From PMP191F sp047602185 (lineage in GTDB: Bacteria; Bacteroidota; Bacteroidia; Chitinophagales; Chitinophagaceae), in assembly GCA_047602185.1 (NCBI GenBank), contig JASGHY010000001.1, forward strand, positions 1,736,001-1,800,000: 64,000 nucleotides of DNA, written 5' to 3'. Both the position numbers and the translations under genes were made by a program. This document shows positions 25,041-32,911 of the stretch, in pieces (positions within the stretch are counted from its first letter, which is position 1; every line of letters starts with the position of its first letter). The notes under the pieces are model-generated. The model ran no database searches. It was not told the DNA's origin and was given only the letters and a program-made list of their open reading frames with translations.

Positions 25041-25529
25041 CTATCCTTTCAGTTCCTTTTTAGTAAAGGCCAGCGGCAGCAGCATATTTGCATCAGGGAT
25101 AATAAAAACTTTCCCTTCCATTCCTGCCAGTATAAGACGTACAGGATGCTCTACCCTCGTTTCAAATTCCTGCAACGATTGCCGGCAAATACCGCAGGGG
25201 CTGATCGGTTGATCGCTATCACCATTCTCAGGATTATAACTGATCGCAATGGTATCAATTGGCATACCGGGATAGAGGGAAGAGGCTGCTCCCAGCAATA
25301 CACGTTCAGCACATAAACCGGCGGGAAAAGAGGCATTCTCCTGGTTGGCCCCGGCCACCATTTCACCATTCTTCATCTTTGCAACAGCACCTACTTTAAA
25401 ATGAGAATAAGGGGCATAAGCCTGTTCGGTTACCTTGCGGGCCTTGTCAAGCAACAAGGCATCATTCTTCTCCAGGTCATCTATTGAATCATAAACTTCG
25501 TAAGAAAAGGAGTATTCATTTTTCTTCAT
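25041..25529 (-). CDS. cdd: Cytidine deaminase
   Basis: 162 residues. The enzyme deaminates (deoxy)cytidine to (deoxy)uridine for pyrimidine salvage in the cytosol. The zinc ligands and proton shuttle are in place: Cys73 and Glu75 in GLCAERVLLGAA, and Cys112 and Cys115 in SPCGICRQSL. YAPYSHFKVGAV and GANQENASFPAG complete the nucleoside pocket. The acidic N-terminal extension of about 20 residues (YEVYDSIDDLEKND) is common in Bacteroidota forms. The gene is upstream-bounded by the lepB terminator. Confidence 0.95.
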   Translation of the reverse strand: MKKNEYSFSYEVYDSIDDLEKNDALLLDKARKVTEQAYAPYSHFKVGAVAKMKNGEMVAGANQENASFPAGLCAERVLLGAASSLYPGMPIDTIAISYNPENGDSDQPISPCGICRQSLQEFETRVEHPVRLILAGMEGKVFIIPDANMLLPLAFTKKELKG

Positions 25530-25566
25530 ACTTCATATTTACACGCAGCTTTTGACAGCTACAGAC

Positions 25567-25593
25567 AAAAAATCCCTCTGCACCGCAGAAGGA
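25567..25593 (-). terminator. Terminator downstream of lepB
   Basis: On the minus strand TCCTTCTGC-ggt-GCAGAGGGA forms a 9-bp stem (25593-25573) with one G-T pair, followed by a T-run. It lies between the lepB 3' repeat patch and the cdd start. Confidence 0.78.
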
Positions 25594-25621
25594 CTTTTAA
25601 AGATACAAAATATTGTGAATA

Positions 25622-25735
25622 TAATCGTGAGACGTGAATCGTCAGTCGTGAGTGGATGAAGCTGGTTTCAGGTTATAGCTTCTTTAGCCCGGTCTTGCTT
25701 TCCGACTTTCGGTCTTTCCGTCTTCCGGACTTGAT
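25622..25735. repeat. Short word-like repeat patch after lepB
   Basis: Contains 'cgtgagacgtgaatcgtcag', 'cgtgagtggatgaagctggt', and 'ttccgactttcggtctttcc' style words. It sits between the lepB stop and its hairpin terminator, so it would be transcribed as 3' untranslated RNA. Confidence 0.65.
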
Positions 25736-25738
25736 ATA

Positions 25739-27334
25739 TTAATGGATCGTCCTGAACATCCTGTTCCAACGAACACCTTTATCCCAGCTCATCCAGATCA
25801 GCCATGCGCCGCCTACTACGTGATCTTCAGGTACAAAACCCCAGAAACGGCTGTCCTGTGAACGGTGACGGTTATCACCCATCATCCAGAAATAATCCAT
25901 TTTGAAGGTATAGCTGGTAGCAGGTTGACCATTGATAAAGATCTTGCCATCACGTTCATCCCATTCGTTATTCTCATACACCTTGATAGCTCTTTTATAG
26001 AATGCGATATTCTGTTTGGTCAACGGGATGGTAACTCCTTTTTTAGGGATCCACAGTGGACCAAATTCATCCACAGACCAGCGGGCTACCGCAGTATCGC
26101 GTGGAAAGATGCGCCAGTCTACAAAAGAGGAATCTATTAATGGAGTAATGCCTGTAACAAAAGGCATCTTTTTTACAGTTTCCAATTCTGATTTGGTAAG
26201 GTTAATGCTGTAAACATTGCCCATTGGTTCAGACAGATCCCCATCCTGGCGGTCATTAACAGTAACACCAGCTTCGCGCAGAATACTGATCAGTTCATCA
26301 CGGTCTGTTGCATGAGCATTCACCTTCATAATATAGTCAGTAGCAGAAGTAGGTGAAAGAAAAGCAGGCTGCCCGTTTACAAACAGGTTACCATCTTTGA
26401 TCTGGATGGTATCACCGGCAATTGCCACACAACGTTTAATATAGTTCTCACGCTTATCAACCGGGCGGGTTGTAATAGTATAGGTATCCCATACTGATTC
26501 ACGTGCGGCAGCTTTACTTGCCGCCACCAGCTGAGCTTCATTAGGATACTGCCCCCGTAATTCGCTGTACTTCTTATTCTCCTCATCCAGCAGAATATCA
26601 TAGTAAGGGTTCTGTGAATCCAGTTCTTTCGTCAGGGTATCTCCTGCAGGGAAGTTGAACACTACCACGTCATTACGTTTCACCGGTTTTGCAAACCAGC
26701 GGGTATATGGCAGGTGAACCAGCTCTGTATATGATTTGGTATTTAATACAGGTAATGTATGGTGTACAAAGGGAATAGCCAGCGGCGTATTGGGAATACG
26801 CGGGCCATAAGTAAGTTTGCTCACAAAAAGGAAATCGTTGATCAGCAACGTTTTTTCCATAGAGCCAGTAGGAATGGTATAAGCCTCAAAAACAAAGGTC
26901 CTGATAAGTGTGGCGGCCACAATGGCAAACACACCTGCATCTACCCACTCGCGCGCAGCAGACTTTTTATGTTTCTTAACCTGTTCACTACCAATATATC
27001 TCTCTTTTTGATCGGCGCCCATTACAGGAAAGTAAACAACAGGCACCAGGGCCGCTGCAGTATGTTGCAAAAAGCCAAATTTGCCGAACAGTTTTGACCA
27101 TTCCACCATAAACCAGATGCTGATAAACCAGCCTACAATGGGAATAAACTGCCAGAAAAACCAGTGTTTTTTAAGTCCGGCTGCTTTTACGATCTCCCAG
27201 GTATTCAAAAAAGGCACCCAGGCTTTCCAGGATTCAATACCGGCTTTCGGGAATAATTTGGAGAGACCAAATGCCGGTAACCATACGATCAAAACAGAGA
27301 TAAGAATAATAATGAACAAATCGTGTAAACTCAT
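25739..27334 (-). CDS. lepB: Signal peptidase I
   Basis: 531 residues, long for the family but usual in Bacteroidota, where an N-terminal multi-segment membrane region (about 1-105) precedes the anchor at about 132-150. The catalytic dyad is Ser158 in IPTGSMEKTL and Lys300 in YIKRCVAIAGDTI. Box E, MMGDNRHRSQDSRFWGFVP, is near the C-terminus. A large insert (about 195-295) separates the Ser and Lys boxes. The enzyme cuts signal peptides on the periplasmic face of the inner membrane. A TATTTTTG -7-like element lies 23 bases upstream of the start, with no clear TTG. Confidence 0.95.
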   Translation of the reverse strand: MSLHDLFIIILISVLIVWLPAFGLSKLFPKAGIESWKAWVPFLNTWEIVKAAGLKKHWFFWQFIPIVGWFISIWFMVEWSKLFGKFGFLQHTAAALVPVVYFPVMGADQKERYIGSEQVKKHKKSAAREWVDAGVFAIVAATLIRTFVFEAYTIPTGSMEKTLLINDFLFVSKLTYGPRIPNTPLAIPFVHHTLPVLNTKSYTELVHLPYTRWFAKPVKRNDVVVFNFPAGDTLTKELDSQNPYYDILLDEENKKYSELRGQYPNEAQLVAASKAAARESVWDTYTITTRPVDKRENYIKRCVAIAGDTIQIKDGNLFVNGQPAFLSPTSATDYIMKVNAHATDRDELISILREAGVTVNDRQDGDLSEPMGNVYSINLTKSELETVKKMPFVTGITPLIDSSFVDWRIFPRDTAVARWSVDEFGPLWIPKKGVTIPLTKQNIAFYKRAIKVYENNEWDERDGKIFINGQPATSYTFKMDYFWMMGDNRHRSQDSRFWGFVPEDHVVGGAWLIWMSWDKGVRWNRMFRTIH

Positions 27335-27498
27335 TCTGAATGTTTTAGAGGCCGGGCAAAAATACCATATTAATTGGCTTGAGCCCGAACTATCAGGAAT
27401 ATTTTGCTAAAATATAGCTAAGCATTAGCAAAGTTTTCAATTTTTCATGAACAGTATTTGAACACATGCGTTAGTTGTAATAACTTCCGCCTTGTTAC

Positions 27499-28377
27499 AT
27501 GAATATGAGCATTTTTTCTATACGGGATATAGAAAACTTTACTGGAATTAAGGCTCACACGCTCCGTATCTGGGAGCAGCGTTACCAGCTTTTATGCTGT
27601 AAACGTAAAGAGAGCAAGCACCGTTTTTACGATCACGACGATCTGAAACGGCTGTTGAAAATTGCATACCTGTATTCCAATGGTTACAAAATATCCCAGA
27701 TCGCGTCCCTGCCCGAAGAAGAGATCAGCAAACTGGCCCTGGAACTGAAGGCCAATGCTGAAAGCTATGGCATTTTTGTAAACCAGCTTACAGATGCCGC
27801 CATCGCCCTCGATACCGCTCGTTTTGAGAAGGTTCTGTATAATATTATCCTCTATATCGGCTTCGAAAAGTGTATTACACAGGTCGTTTTCCCTGTTTTA
27901 CAACGCATGAATGTACTGTGGCTGGCCGGGCACGTAATTCCGGCGCAGGAGCATTTTGCCAAAGCACTGATTGTTAAGAAAATGTTAGTGGCGATTGACG
28001 GACTGGAAGCCGTTCCCTATACCGAAGGTCGCAGGGTGCTGTTATTCGCCCCCATCGGCGATTTCCAGGAAATAGCACTGCTGTTTGCCCAATACCGGCT
28101 CAAAAAGCAGCAAGTGCCGCATATTTACCTCGGCACCAACGTTTCCCTGGAAGTATTGAAAGATTACGGGGAATCACAACCATTTACACAGCTTTACTGT
28201 CACCAGGCCAATAGTCTTGTTCGTTGCGATATGGATGAATATGCGATGGAGTTGTCAGCCCTTTTTCCCGACAAAGAAATCTTCTTCTGCGGCGCTAAAA
28301 CCTGCCAGCTCGGTGAACTCCCTCCCAACGTCCATATTCTCAAATGCCAGAATGCAGTAGCGGAGTTTGTTGGGTGA
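27499..28377 (+). CDS. MerR family regulator with B12-binding-like C-terminal domain
   Basis: 292 residues. Residues about 5-75 are a MerR winged helix (FSIRDIENFTGIKAHTLRIWEQRY). About 85-165 is the B12-binding helical bundle, with Trp141 and Glu151-His152 in PAQEHFAKAL matching the W...EH motif of CarH/MlrA-like regulators. About 175-290 is a Rossmann-like domain. The lower-ligand motif DxHxxG is DFQEIA here: Gln190 replaces the histidine and Ala the glycine, so canonical base-off cobalamin binding is doubtful. A DNA-binding transcription factor, divergent from lepB; targets unknown. Confidence 0.9.
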   Translation: MNMSIFSIRDIENFTGIKAHTLRIWEQRYQLLCCKRKESKHRFYDHDDLKRLLKIAYLYSNGYKISQIASLPEEEISKLALELKANAESYGIFVNQLTDAAIALDTARFEKVLYNIILYIGFEKCITQVVFPVLQRMNVLWLAGHVIPAQEHFAKALIVKKMLVAIDGLEAVPYTEGRRVLLFAPIGDFQEIALLFAQYRLKKQQVPHIYLGTNVSLEVLKDYGESQPFTQLYCHQANSLVRCDMDEYAMELSALFPDKEIFFCGAKTCQLGELPPNVHILKCQNAVAEFVG

Positions 28378-28597
28378 GGGCGAGTTGCCAGTTACCAGTA
28401 ACCAGTTACCGGTTTCACGCAAAGACAGCTAAGGCTCGCAAAGCCGCAAATTGTTTTACCATGCGTCAACTTGTATTATTCCTGGCTGCTAAAACCCAAT
28501 TCCTAATACCTTATTCACAATTCCTGTATTCAACTTACAACCTATAACTTAAAACTTATAAGCAGTTTTAGCGTTCAGCATTCATCACCACATTCCC
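28378..28597. repeat. Word-like repeat patch between convergent genes
   Basis: Between the MerR and response-regulator stops: 'ccagttaccagtaaccagtt', 'cacgcaaagacagctaaggc' (about 28419), 'gcgtcaacttgtattattcc' and the inverted 'cttacaacctataacttaaa' module (about 28537-28556). Read from the leftward gene's stop, the order matches that after 13691. Confidence 0.75.
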
Positions 28598-29761
28598 TTA
28601 CTTCCTCGGAAGAACGTACGTATTCACATCCTCCTCCGTAATTGTTTTTCCGGAAAGAATGATCAGGCGTTCAACCACGTTGCGGAGTTCGCGGATATTA
28701 CCGGTCCAGTTGTGTTGCTGAAGAGCTGTGAGTGCTTCTTTATCGATTGCTTTTTTAGCAATGCCATATTCTGCACAGATATCACCCAGGAATTTATCAA
28801 CCAGTAAAGGGATATCTCCCCGGCGATCATTCAATGAAGGAACGTGAATGATAATTACACTGAGACGGTGGTATAGATCGAGACGGAAATTCTTATCATC
28901 TACTTCTTTCAGCAAGTCTTTATTGGTAGCGGCAATTACACGCACATCCACACTGATATCCTTATCACCTCCTACCCTTGTTACTTTTCCTTCCTGCAAG
29001 GCACGCAATACTTTGGCCTGCGCACTCAGGCTCATATCGCCAATTTCATCGAGAAACAAAGTACCGCCGTTGGCCTGCTCAAACTTACCAATGCGTTGTT
29101 TTACCGCAGAAGTAAAAGAGCCTTTTTCATGACCAAACAGTTCGCTTTCTATCAGCTCGCCGGGAATGGCAGCACAATTCACTTCTACGAGAGGGCCTGT
29201 AGCACGGCCGCTTTTCTCATGAACCCAACGTGCCACCAGTTCTTTACCAACCCCATTTTCGCCGGTAACAAGAATACGGGCATCTGTGGGAGCTACTTTA
29301 TCGATCGTTTCTTTGATCTTCACAATGGGGCCCGACTCACCAATCATTTCCTCCACCTTGCTCACTTTGCGTTTGAGCACTTTGGTTTCGGCTACCAGGT
29401 TGGTTTTGTCCATGGCATTACGAATAGTGATCAGTAGTCGGTTCAGATCAGGTGGCTTGGAAATATAGTCGTAAGCACCCTTTTTTACCGCTTCCACCGC
29501 TGTTTCTATAGTACCATGACCAGAGATCATAATAACAGGAACATCGGGGTTGACCTCCCGTACTTTATCGAGAAATTCAAGACCATCCAGCTTAGGCATC
29601 TTGATATCGCACAACACCACATCAAAGGTCTTTTCTTTAAATTTTTTCAACCCTTCCTCTCCATCACCAGCCTCCTCTATCTTATAACCTTCATAAGAAA
29701 GAATTTCGCCCAGTGTTTTACGAATGGCCTTTTCGTCGTCAATGATTAATATGTTAGACAT
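28598..29761 (-). CDS. NtrC-type sigma-54 response regulator lacking a DNA-binding domain
   Basis: 387 residues. The receiver domain is about 1-120 with phosphoacceptor Asp52 (VVLCDIKMP). The AAA+ sigma-54 activator domain is about 140-375, with Walker A GENGVGKE (167-174), the sigma-54 contact loop GSFTSA (214-219, canonical GAFTGA) and Walker B GGTLFLDEIGDM. After the AAA+ C-terminal helices (GNIRELRNVVERLII) the protein stops at VNTYVLPRK; the Fis-type helix-turn-helix normally following is absent. It would activate sigma-54 promoters from solution rather than from an enhancer, as proposed for other HTH-less members. No sensor kinase gene is adjacent. Confidence 0.93.
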   Translation of the reverse strand: MSNILIIDDEKAIRKTLGEILSYEGYKIEEAGDGEEGLKKFKEKTFDVVLCDIKMPKLDGLEFLDKVREVNPDVPVIMISGHGTIETAVEAVKKGAYDYISKPPDLNRLLITIRNAMDKTNLVAETKVLKRKVSKVEEMIGESGPIVKIKETIDKVAPTDARILVTGENGVGKELVARWVHEKSGRATGPLVEVNCAAIPGELIESELFGHEKGSFTSAVKQRIGKFEQANGGTLFLDEIGDMSLSAQAKVLRALQEGKVTRVGGDKDISVDVRVIAATNKDLLKEVDDKNFRLDLYHRLSVIIIHVPSLNDRRGDIPLLVDKFLGDICAEYGIAKKAIDKEALTALQQHNWTGNIRELRNVVERLIILSGKTITEEDVNTYVLPRK

Positions 29762-29832
29762 CCTTTAACATCTTTTTACATGGAAAAATAATAACCGCTC
29801 ATCTCAATTGCCGGACCCAAATGTAGTAAAAT

Positions 29833-30603
29833 ATGAAACTGTACCTGCTTACGACAATTATTTTGCCATTTTTTGGTAACTGCGGTACAACAGACCGGAA
29901 ATTACCTGCTATAACTGTCGGTGAGCCAGACACCACTATTCCGGTTTATAAAAAAATAGCTGAGCTCCCATTACCGGCCGGATATAAAAGAATGAAACGT
30001 ACCGATACCTCCTTCGGTGCATGGTTGCAACAGGTGTCGCTGAAAAAAGACAATCGCGTTTACCTCTACAATGGTAGTTTAAAACGCAACCAGCAAGCCC
30101 AGTTTGCAGTACTGGATATCCCTGTTGGCAATAAAGACCTCCAGCAGTGTGCTGATGCAGTAATGCGGCTAAGGGCAGAATATCTTTACAGCCGCAAACA
30201 GTTTTCGCAGATCGTTTTTGCCGACAACAATGGTAAACAATACCGCTATGCAGGGGGTGACAATTTCCAGCAATATCTTGAAAAGGTATTCTCGTATTGC
30301 GGTTCTGCCTCGCTGCAGAAACAACTGAAACCAGTAAACAGGTTTGAGAATATACAGCCGGGCGACGTGCTGATCAAAGGCGGCTCACCGGGACACGCAA
30401 TGCTGGTAATGGATGTGGCGGAAAATGAAGCAGGAAAGCGTATTTACCTGCTGGCGCAGAGCTATATGCCCGCCCAGGACATACATATAGTAAAAAACCC
30501 TATAAGCACAGACCTGAGTCCCTGGTATGAGGTCTGTAGTGATAACTGCCTCATTTATACCCCTGAATGGGTTTTTACGAAAAATGACCTGAGACGCTGG
30601 TGA
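29833..30603 (+). CDS. DUF4846 domain-containing lipoprotein-like protein
   Basis: 256 residues with a short N-terminal signal (LYLLTTIILPFFGNCG) in which Cys17 could be a lipidation site. The body shows LPAGYKRMKRTDTSFGAWLQQVSLKK, RNQQAQFAVLDIPVGNKDLQQCADA and PGDVLIKGGSPGHAMLVMDVA, which fit DUF4846, a family of unknown function whose C-terminal half recalls NlpC/P60-like His motifs (GHAMLVMD). Probably anchored in the envelope facing the periplasm. It is divergent from the response regulator with about 70 bases between starts. Confidence 0.85.
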   Translation: MKLYLLTTIILPFFGNCGTTDRKLPAITVGEPDTTIPVYKKIAELPLPAGYKRMKRTDTSFGAWLQQVSLKKDNRVYLYNGSLKRNQQAQFAVLDIPVGNKDLQQCADAVMRLRAEYLYSRKQFSQIVFADNNGKQYRYAGGDNFQQYLEKVFSYCGSASLQKQLKPVNRFENIQPGDVLIKGGSPGHAMLVMDVAENEAGKRIYLLAQSYMPAQDIHIVKNPISTDLSPWYEVCSDNCLIYTPEWVFTKNDLRRW

Positions 30604-30719
30604 TGAAATTACGGCCGCAGAAAACGGCAATTTCTTAGTAAAAGTCCTCTTGCATAAAGCACAGCTTCTTTCTATTTTGTAGTCAATTCCTTTGAAAAAC
30701 CAATATTGTTCATTTTAAA

Positions 30720-30866
30720 ATGGTACCTATGAAAGCTTTGAATGTTCAACCAACTCATTCATTAAAACCCGTGATCACCCGTTTAGTTCTTTTAGGAGGC
30801 GTTGTACTTGGATGCCTGTATGCATTCCTGTATCTCTGCTCTTCAGCTATCAAAATTTTAGAATAA
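30720..30866 (+). CDS. Small single-span membrane protein
   Basis: 48 codons, too short for usual gene callers. The sequence begins MVPMKALNVQPTHSLKP, then a hydrophobic helix (about 19-42, TRLVLLGGVVLGCLYAFLYL) and ends AIKILE. Support is the clean membrane segment with positive residues before it, the second Met (MKAL) as an alternative start, and a hairpin terminator 25 bases after the stop. No family is recognised. Confidence 0.5.
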   Translation: MVPMKALNVQPTHSLKPVITRLVLLGGVVLGCLYAFLYLCSSAIKILE

Positions 30867-30891
30867 AAGAACGTACCAAAAAACCTTTAAC

Positions 30892-30918
30892 AGGCCCTGC
30901 ATTGCGGGGCTTTGTTAT
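30892..30918 (+). terminator. Terminator after the small membrane ORF
   Basis: GCCCTGC (30894-30900) pairs with GCGGGGC (30904-30910, one G-T pair) around ATT, followed by TTTGTTATTTT. It supports a short transcript ending here. Confidence 0.6.
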
Positions 30919-30931
30919 TTTCGGGAGAAAC

Positions 30932-31172
30932 AGAGTTACCAGTTGCCGGATACAGGATGCTGGTTACCGGATACGGGTTTCTGGATCTATGGATTTTTAG
31001 ATTTTGTGATTTGAAAAGATTGTCACAAGATACAGGTTATTGGATACAAGATGTATGATAATGAGCCTGAGGATTTGATGTTTGAAATTTCAGCTCATGA
31101 GAAGTTAGCAATTGATAGTTTATCCCATCTCAAATCCTGCATCTTGTATCCAGTAACCAGTATCCCGTATCC
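30932..31172. repeat. Intergenic mosaic of word-like repeats
   Basis: Words such as 'ccagttgccggatacaggat', 'gctggttaccggatacgggt', 'gttattggatacaagatgta' and inverted 'atcttgtatccagtaaccag' form one loose inverted set abutting the stop of the leftward gene at 31173. The 306-base gap holds no supported gene. Confidence 0.65.
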
Positions 31173-31865
31173 TTACGAAGCAAACACCTCCGGATAACTT
31201 TTCACCAATACCCCTTTTACATGCCTTACGGTTTGATAAGAAGCAATCAATCCTACTATATACACGGCAAACAACAGGCTCAGGAATATACAACCTGTAA
31301 CGCTGATATCGCTAAGAATGCCTTTAGGTCTTTGGATCAAAGGATTGATCACATTAAAGCTGTTCAGTGGCAACAGGAAGATATTGATCACGCCACTGAG
31401 ATTTACCAGCAAGAACTTTTTGCCAGATCTTTTCTGTGTGCGTTGCAATCTGCCAATGGTAACCAGGATCACGAATGTAGGAATAGCTATACCTGCAACG
31501 ATAAAAGACCTTGCCGCATCTTTGTTCGGTAATTGTAATAAACTGAATATTGCAGCAAAGACCGTGAGTGCTACAAAGATCTTGGGCCAGCGTAGCTGCT
31601 CCACAAAAAGCTTTCTTACCTGTTTCTGGTTATAACGTCGTGCCGCTTTTTCTTTTTCTTTTACCAACGGAGCAAAACCACGGTTACCGAAAGTTTTATA
31701 CACCTGTTTAAGTGCTTCATCAAAACTTACAGAAGGATCTGCCGCCATTTTTTCTTCAATAGCATTGGCAAGGTGATCTACCAGTTCTATCTGTACATCG
31801 TAATATGCTACGTAGTGCTTTTTACAGAAAGCAAAAAGCTGTTCAATCTGTTCGTTGGTGATCAT
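31173..31865 (-). CDS. Polytopic membrane protein paired with PadR regulator
   Basis: 230 residues. The cytosolic N-terminus (about 1-95: YDVQIELVDHLANAIEEKM, SFDEALKQVYKTFGNRGF) resembles the helical domain found before membrane segments in proteins cotranscribed with PadR regulators. At least four membrane segments follow (about 95-115, 120-140, 150-172 and 188-212). It starts 2 bases after the PadR stop, so the two are translationally coupled. Function unknown; partners of this type are often envelope-stress or permease-linked. Confidence 0.8.
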   Translation of the reverse strand: MITNEQIEQLFAFCKKHYVAYYDVQIELVDHLANAIEEKMAADPSVSFDEALKQVYKTFGNRGFAPLVKEKEKAARRYNQKQVRKLFVEQLRWPKIFVALTVFAAIFSLLQLPNKDAARSFIVAGIAIPTFVILVTIGRLQRTQKRSGKKFLLVNLSGVINIFLLPLNSFNVINPLIQRPKGILSDISVTGCIFLSLLFAVYIVGLIASYQTVRHVKGVLVKSYPEVFAS

Positions 31866-31867
31866 AA

Positions 31868-32200
31868 TTACGCCAGTTTGGGGTTTACAAGGGTTTGGAG
31901 TGTTTGTAAAAATGTCTGCAATTCAGTCATTGCAGCCGTAGTTTGCTTTTTACCGGCCCTGGTAAGCGAATAATACTTACGTACACGATTACCGATGTTC
32001 TCCATTTCTACCTCCAGCAAGCCATCAGCCTCCAGCCTGTGCAGTAAGGGATACAGAGCCCCCTCTGTGATCTGCAGTTCGCCTTTGGTCATTTCCTTTA
32101 CACGCTGTGTAATTTCATAACCATACATGCGGCCATTGTCTTTCAGCAATTGCATAACAATAGGCTCCAGACAACCTTTGTACAGGTTTGTTTTATTCAT
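31868..32200 (-). CDS. PadR family transcriptional regulator
   Basis: 110 residues, the short PadR form. The winged helix spans about 8-85: VMQLLKDNGRMYGYEITQRV, ITEGALYPLLHRLEADGLLE and RVRKYYSLTRAGKK are the standard elements, followed by a short dimerisation helix. These regulators repress nearby genes and often their own operon, here including the coupled membrane protein. A TATATTTG -7 box ends 5 bases before the start codon, so the transcript could be nearly leaderless. Confidence 0.93.
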   Translation of the reverse strand: MNKTNLYKGCLEPIVMQLLKDNGRMYGYEITQRVKEMTKGELQITEGALYPLLHRLEADGLLEVEMENIGNRVRKYYSLTRAGKKQTTAAMTELQTFLQTLQTLVNPKLA

Positions 32201-32204
32201 ACCT

Positions 32205-32212
32205 CAAATATA
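32205..32212 (-). promoter_or_regulatory. TATATTTG -7 element directly before the PadR start
   Basis: A full match to TAnnTTTG, five bases from the ATG. No TTG is found at the expected distance upstream. If used, transcription would start at about the A of the ATG. Confidence 0.35.
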
Positions 32213-32277
32213 CATCAGTTTCCGATACATTGGATTCTTAGGTATTGTTTTTTTTATCTAAATTTACAGTATAGATA

Positions 32278-32353
32278 ATGTGCAGATCTGCAAATTTGAC
32301 AATGTGCAAATGGAATGAAGAAGAAATAAGTGAATTTGAAAATTAAATACAGC
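32278..32353. repeat. Direct repeat copy 1 flanking a small membrane gene
   Basis: Contains 'gacaatgtgcaaatggaatg', 'agtgaatttgaaaattaaat' and 'gtgcagatctgcaaatttga'. It matches 32770-32838 imperfectly and in the same orientation, and lies downstream of the 97-residue leftward gene. Confidence 0.6.
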
Positions 32354-32373
32354 ACCTGCAGCTCCAACCTTAA

Positions 32374-32667
32374 TCAATTTATATCAAGCATATATTCATA
32401 AGGAGGAAGACCCAAATGCTGGTAAGTAATAAACAATGCCATTGTCAGTATGGTTAAAGCCAGTAGTTTTAACCGGCCTATATACAGCCAGAATCCAATT
32501 GCCGACAAAACCAGTACATCGAATGGATAACCATGATTATTACGGGGAACGCCCGCACTTATTATATTGAGCGTTAGCAGCACCCTTATCAGCCATTCGA
32601 GTATCCTGCTATCATAGAAAAGAAACCTTTTGATCAGATTGCCTGCTGTTGTAATTATTGTAAACAT
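32374..32667 (-). CDS. Small polytopic membrane protein, unrecognised
   Basis: 97 residues with an N-terminal amphipathic stretch (LIKRFLFYDSRILEWLIRVLL) and two or three hydrophobic segments (about 24-40, 49-65 and 66-82), ending GLPPYEYMLDIN. Basic residues between segments fit a membrane topology. No family is recognised. It lies alone between two copies of an imperfect 70-bp direct repeat. AT-rich surroundings give no clear promoter. Confidence 0.6.
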   Translation of the reverse strand: MFTIITTAGNLIKRFLFYDSRILEWLIRVLLTLNIISAGVPRNNHGYPFDVLVLSAIGFWLYIGRLKLLALTILTMALFITYQHLGLPPYEYMLDIN

Positions 32668-32769
32668 TGCAGAAATGTTATTGCATCAAGATACAGAATA
32701 TACAAAAGATAGACTGACTTTCCGAATATAGGCAAGCTGCAATCAGGAGGCTTAACCTCTCAGAACTCA

Positions 32770-32838
32770 GATAATGTACAGATTTGACAATTTGCAAATG
32801 GAATGAAGAGTAAATGAGTGAATTTGAGAATACAATAC
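32770..32838. repeat. Direct repeat copy 2 flanking a small membrane gene
   Basis: Contains 'cagatttgacaatttgcaaa', 'tggaatgaagagtaaatgag' and 'tgaatttgagaatacaatac'. It pairs with 32278-32353 in the same orientation. Confidence 0.6.
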
Positions 32839-32861
32839 ATTGGAGATAATACCATAAAAAA

Positions 32862-32895
32862 ACGGGTGTCATCTTTCTCTAAAGATGACACCCGT
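32862..32895 (-). terminator. Terminator of the DUF1877 gene
   Basis: A perfect 15-bp stem, ACGGGTGTCATCTTT (32862-32876) with AAAGATGACACCCGT (32881-32895), has a CTCT loop. The plus-strand A-run to the left gives the T-run on the minus strand, right after the gene stop at 32912. Confidence 0.88.
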
Positions 32896-32911
32896 CGAAA
32901 TTATCTTTTTA

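Noticed and set aside
25739..27334. lepB as two fused or frameshifted genes because of its 531-residue length
   Set aside because: The extended N-terminal membrane region and the insert between Ser158 and Lys300 are usual in Bacteroidota enzymes, and the frame is intact.
28344..28547. Rightward 67-codon frame after the MerR gene
   Set aside because: It consists of word-repeat sequence and overlaps the MerR 3' end.
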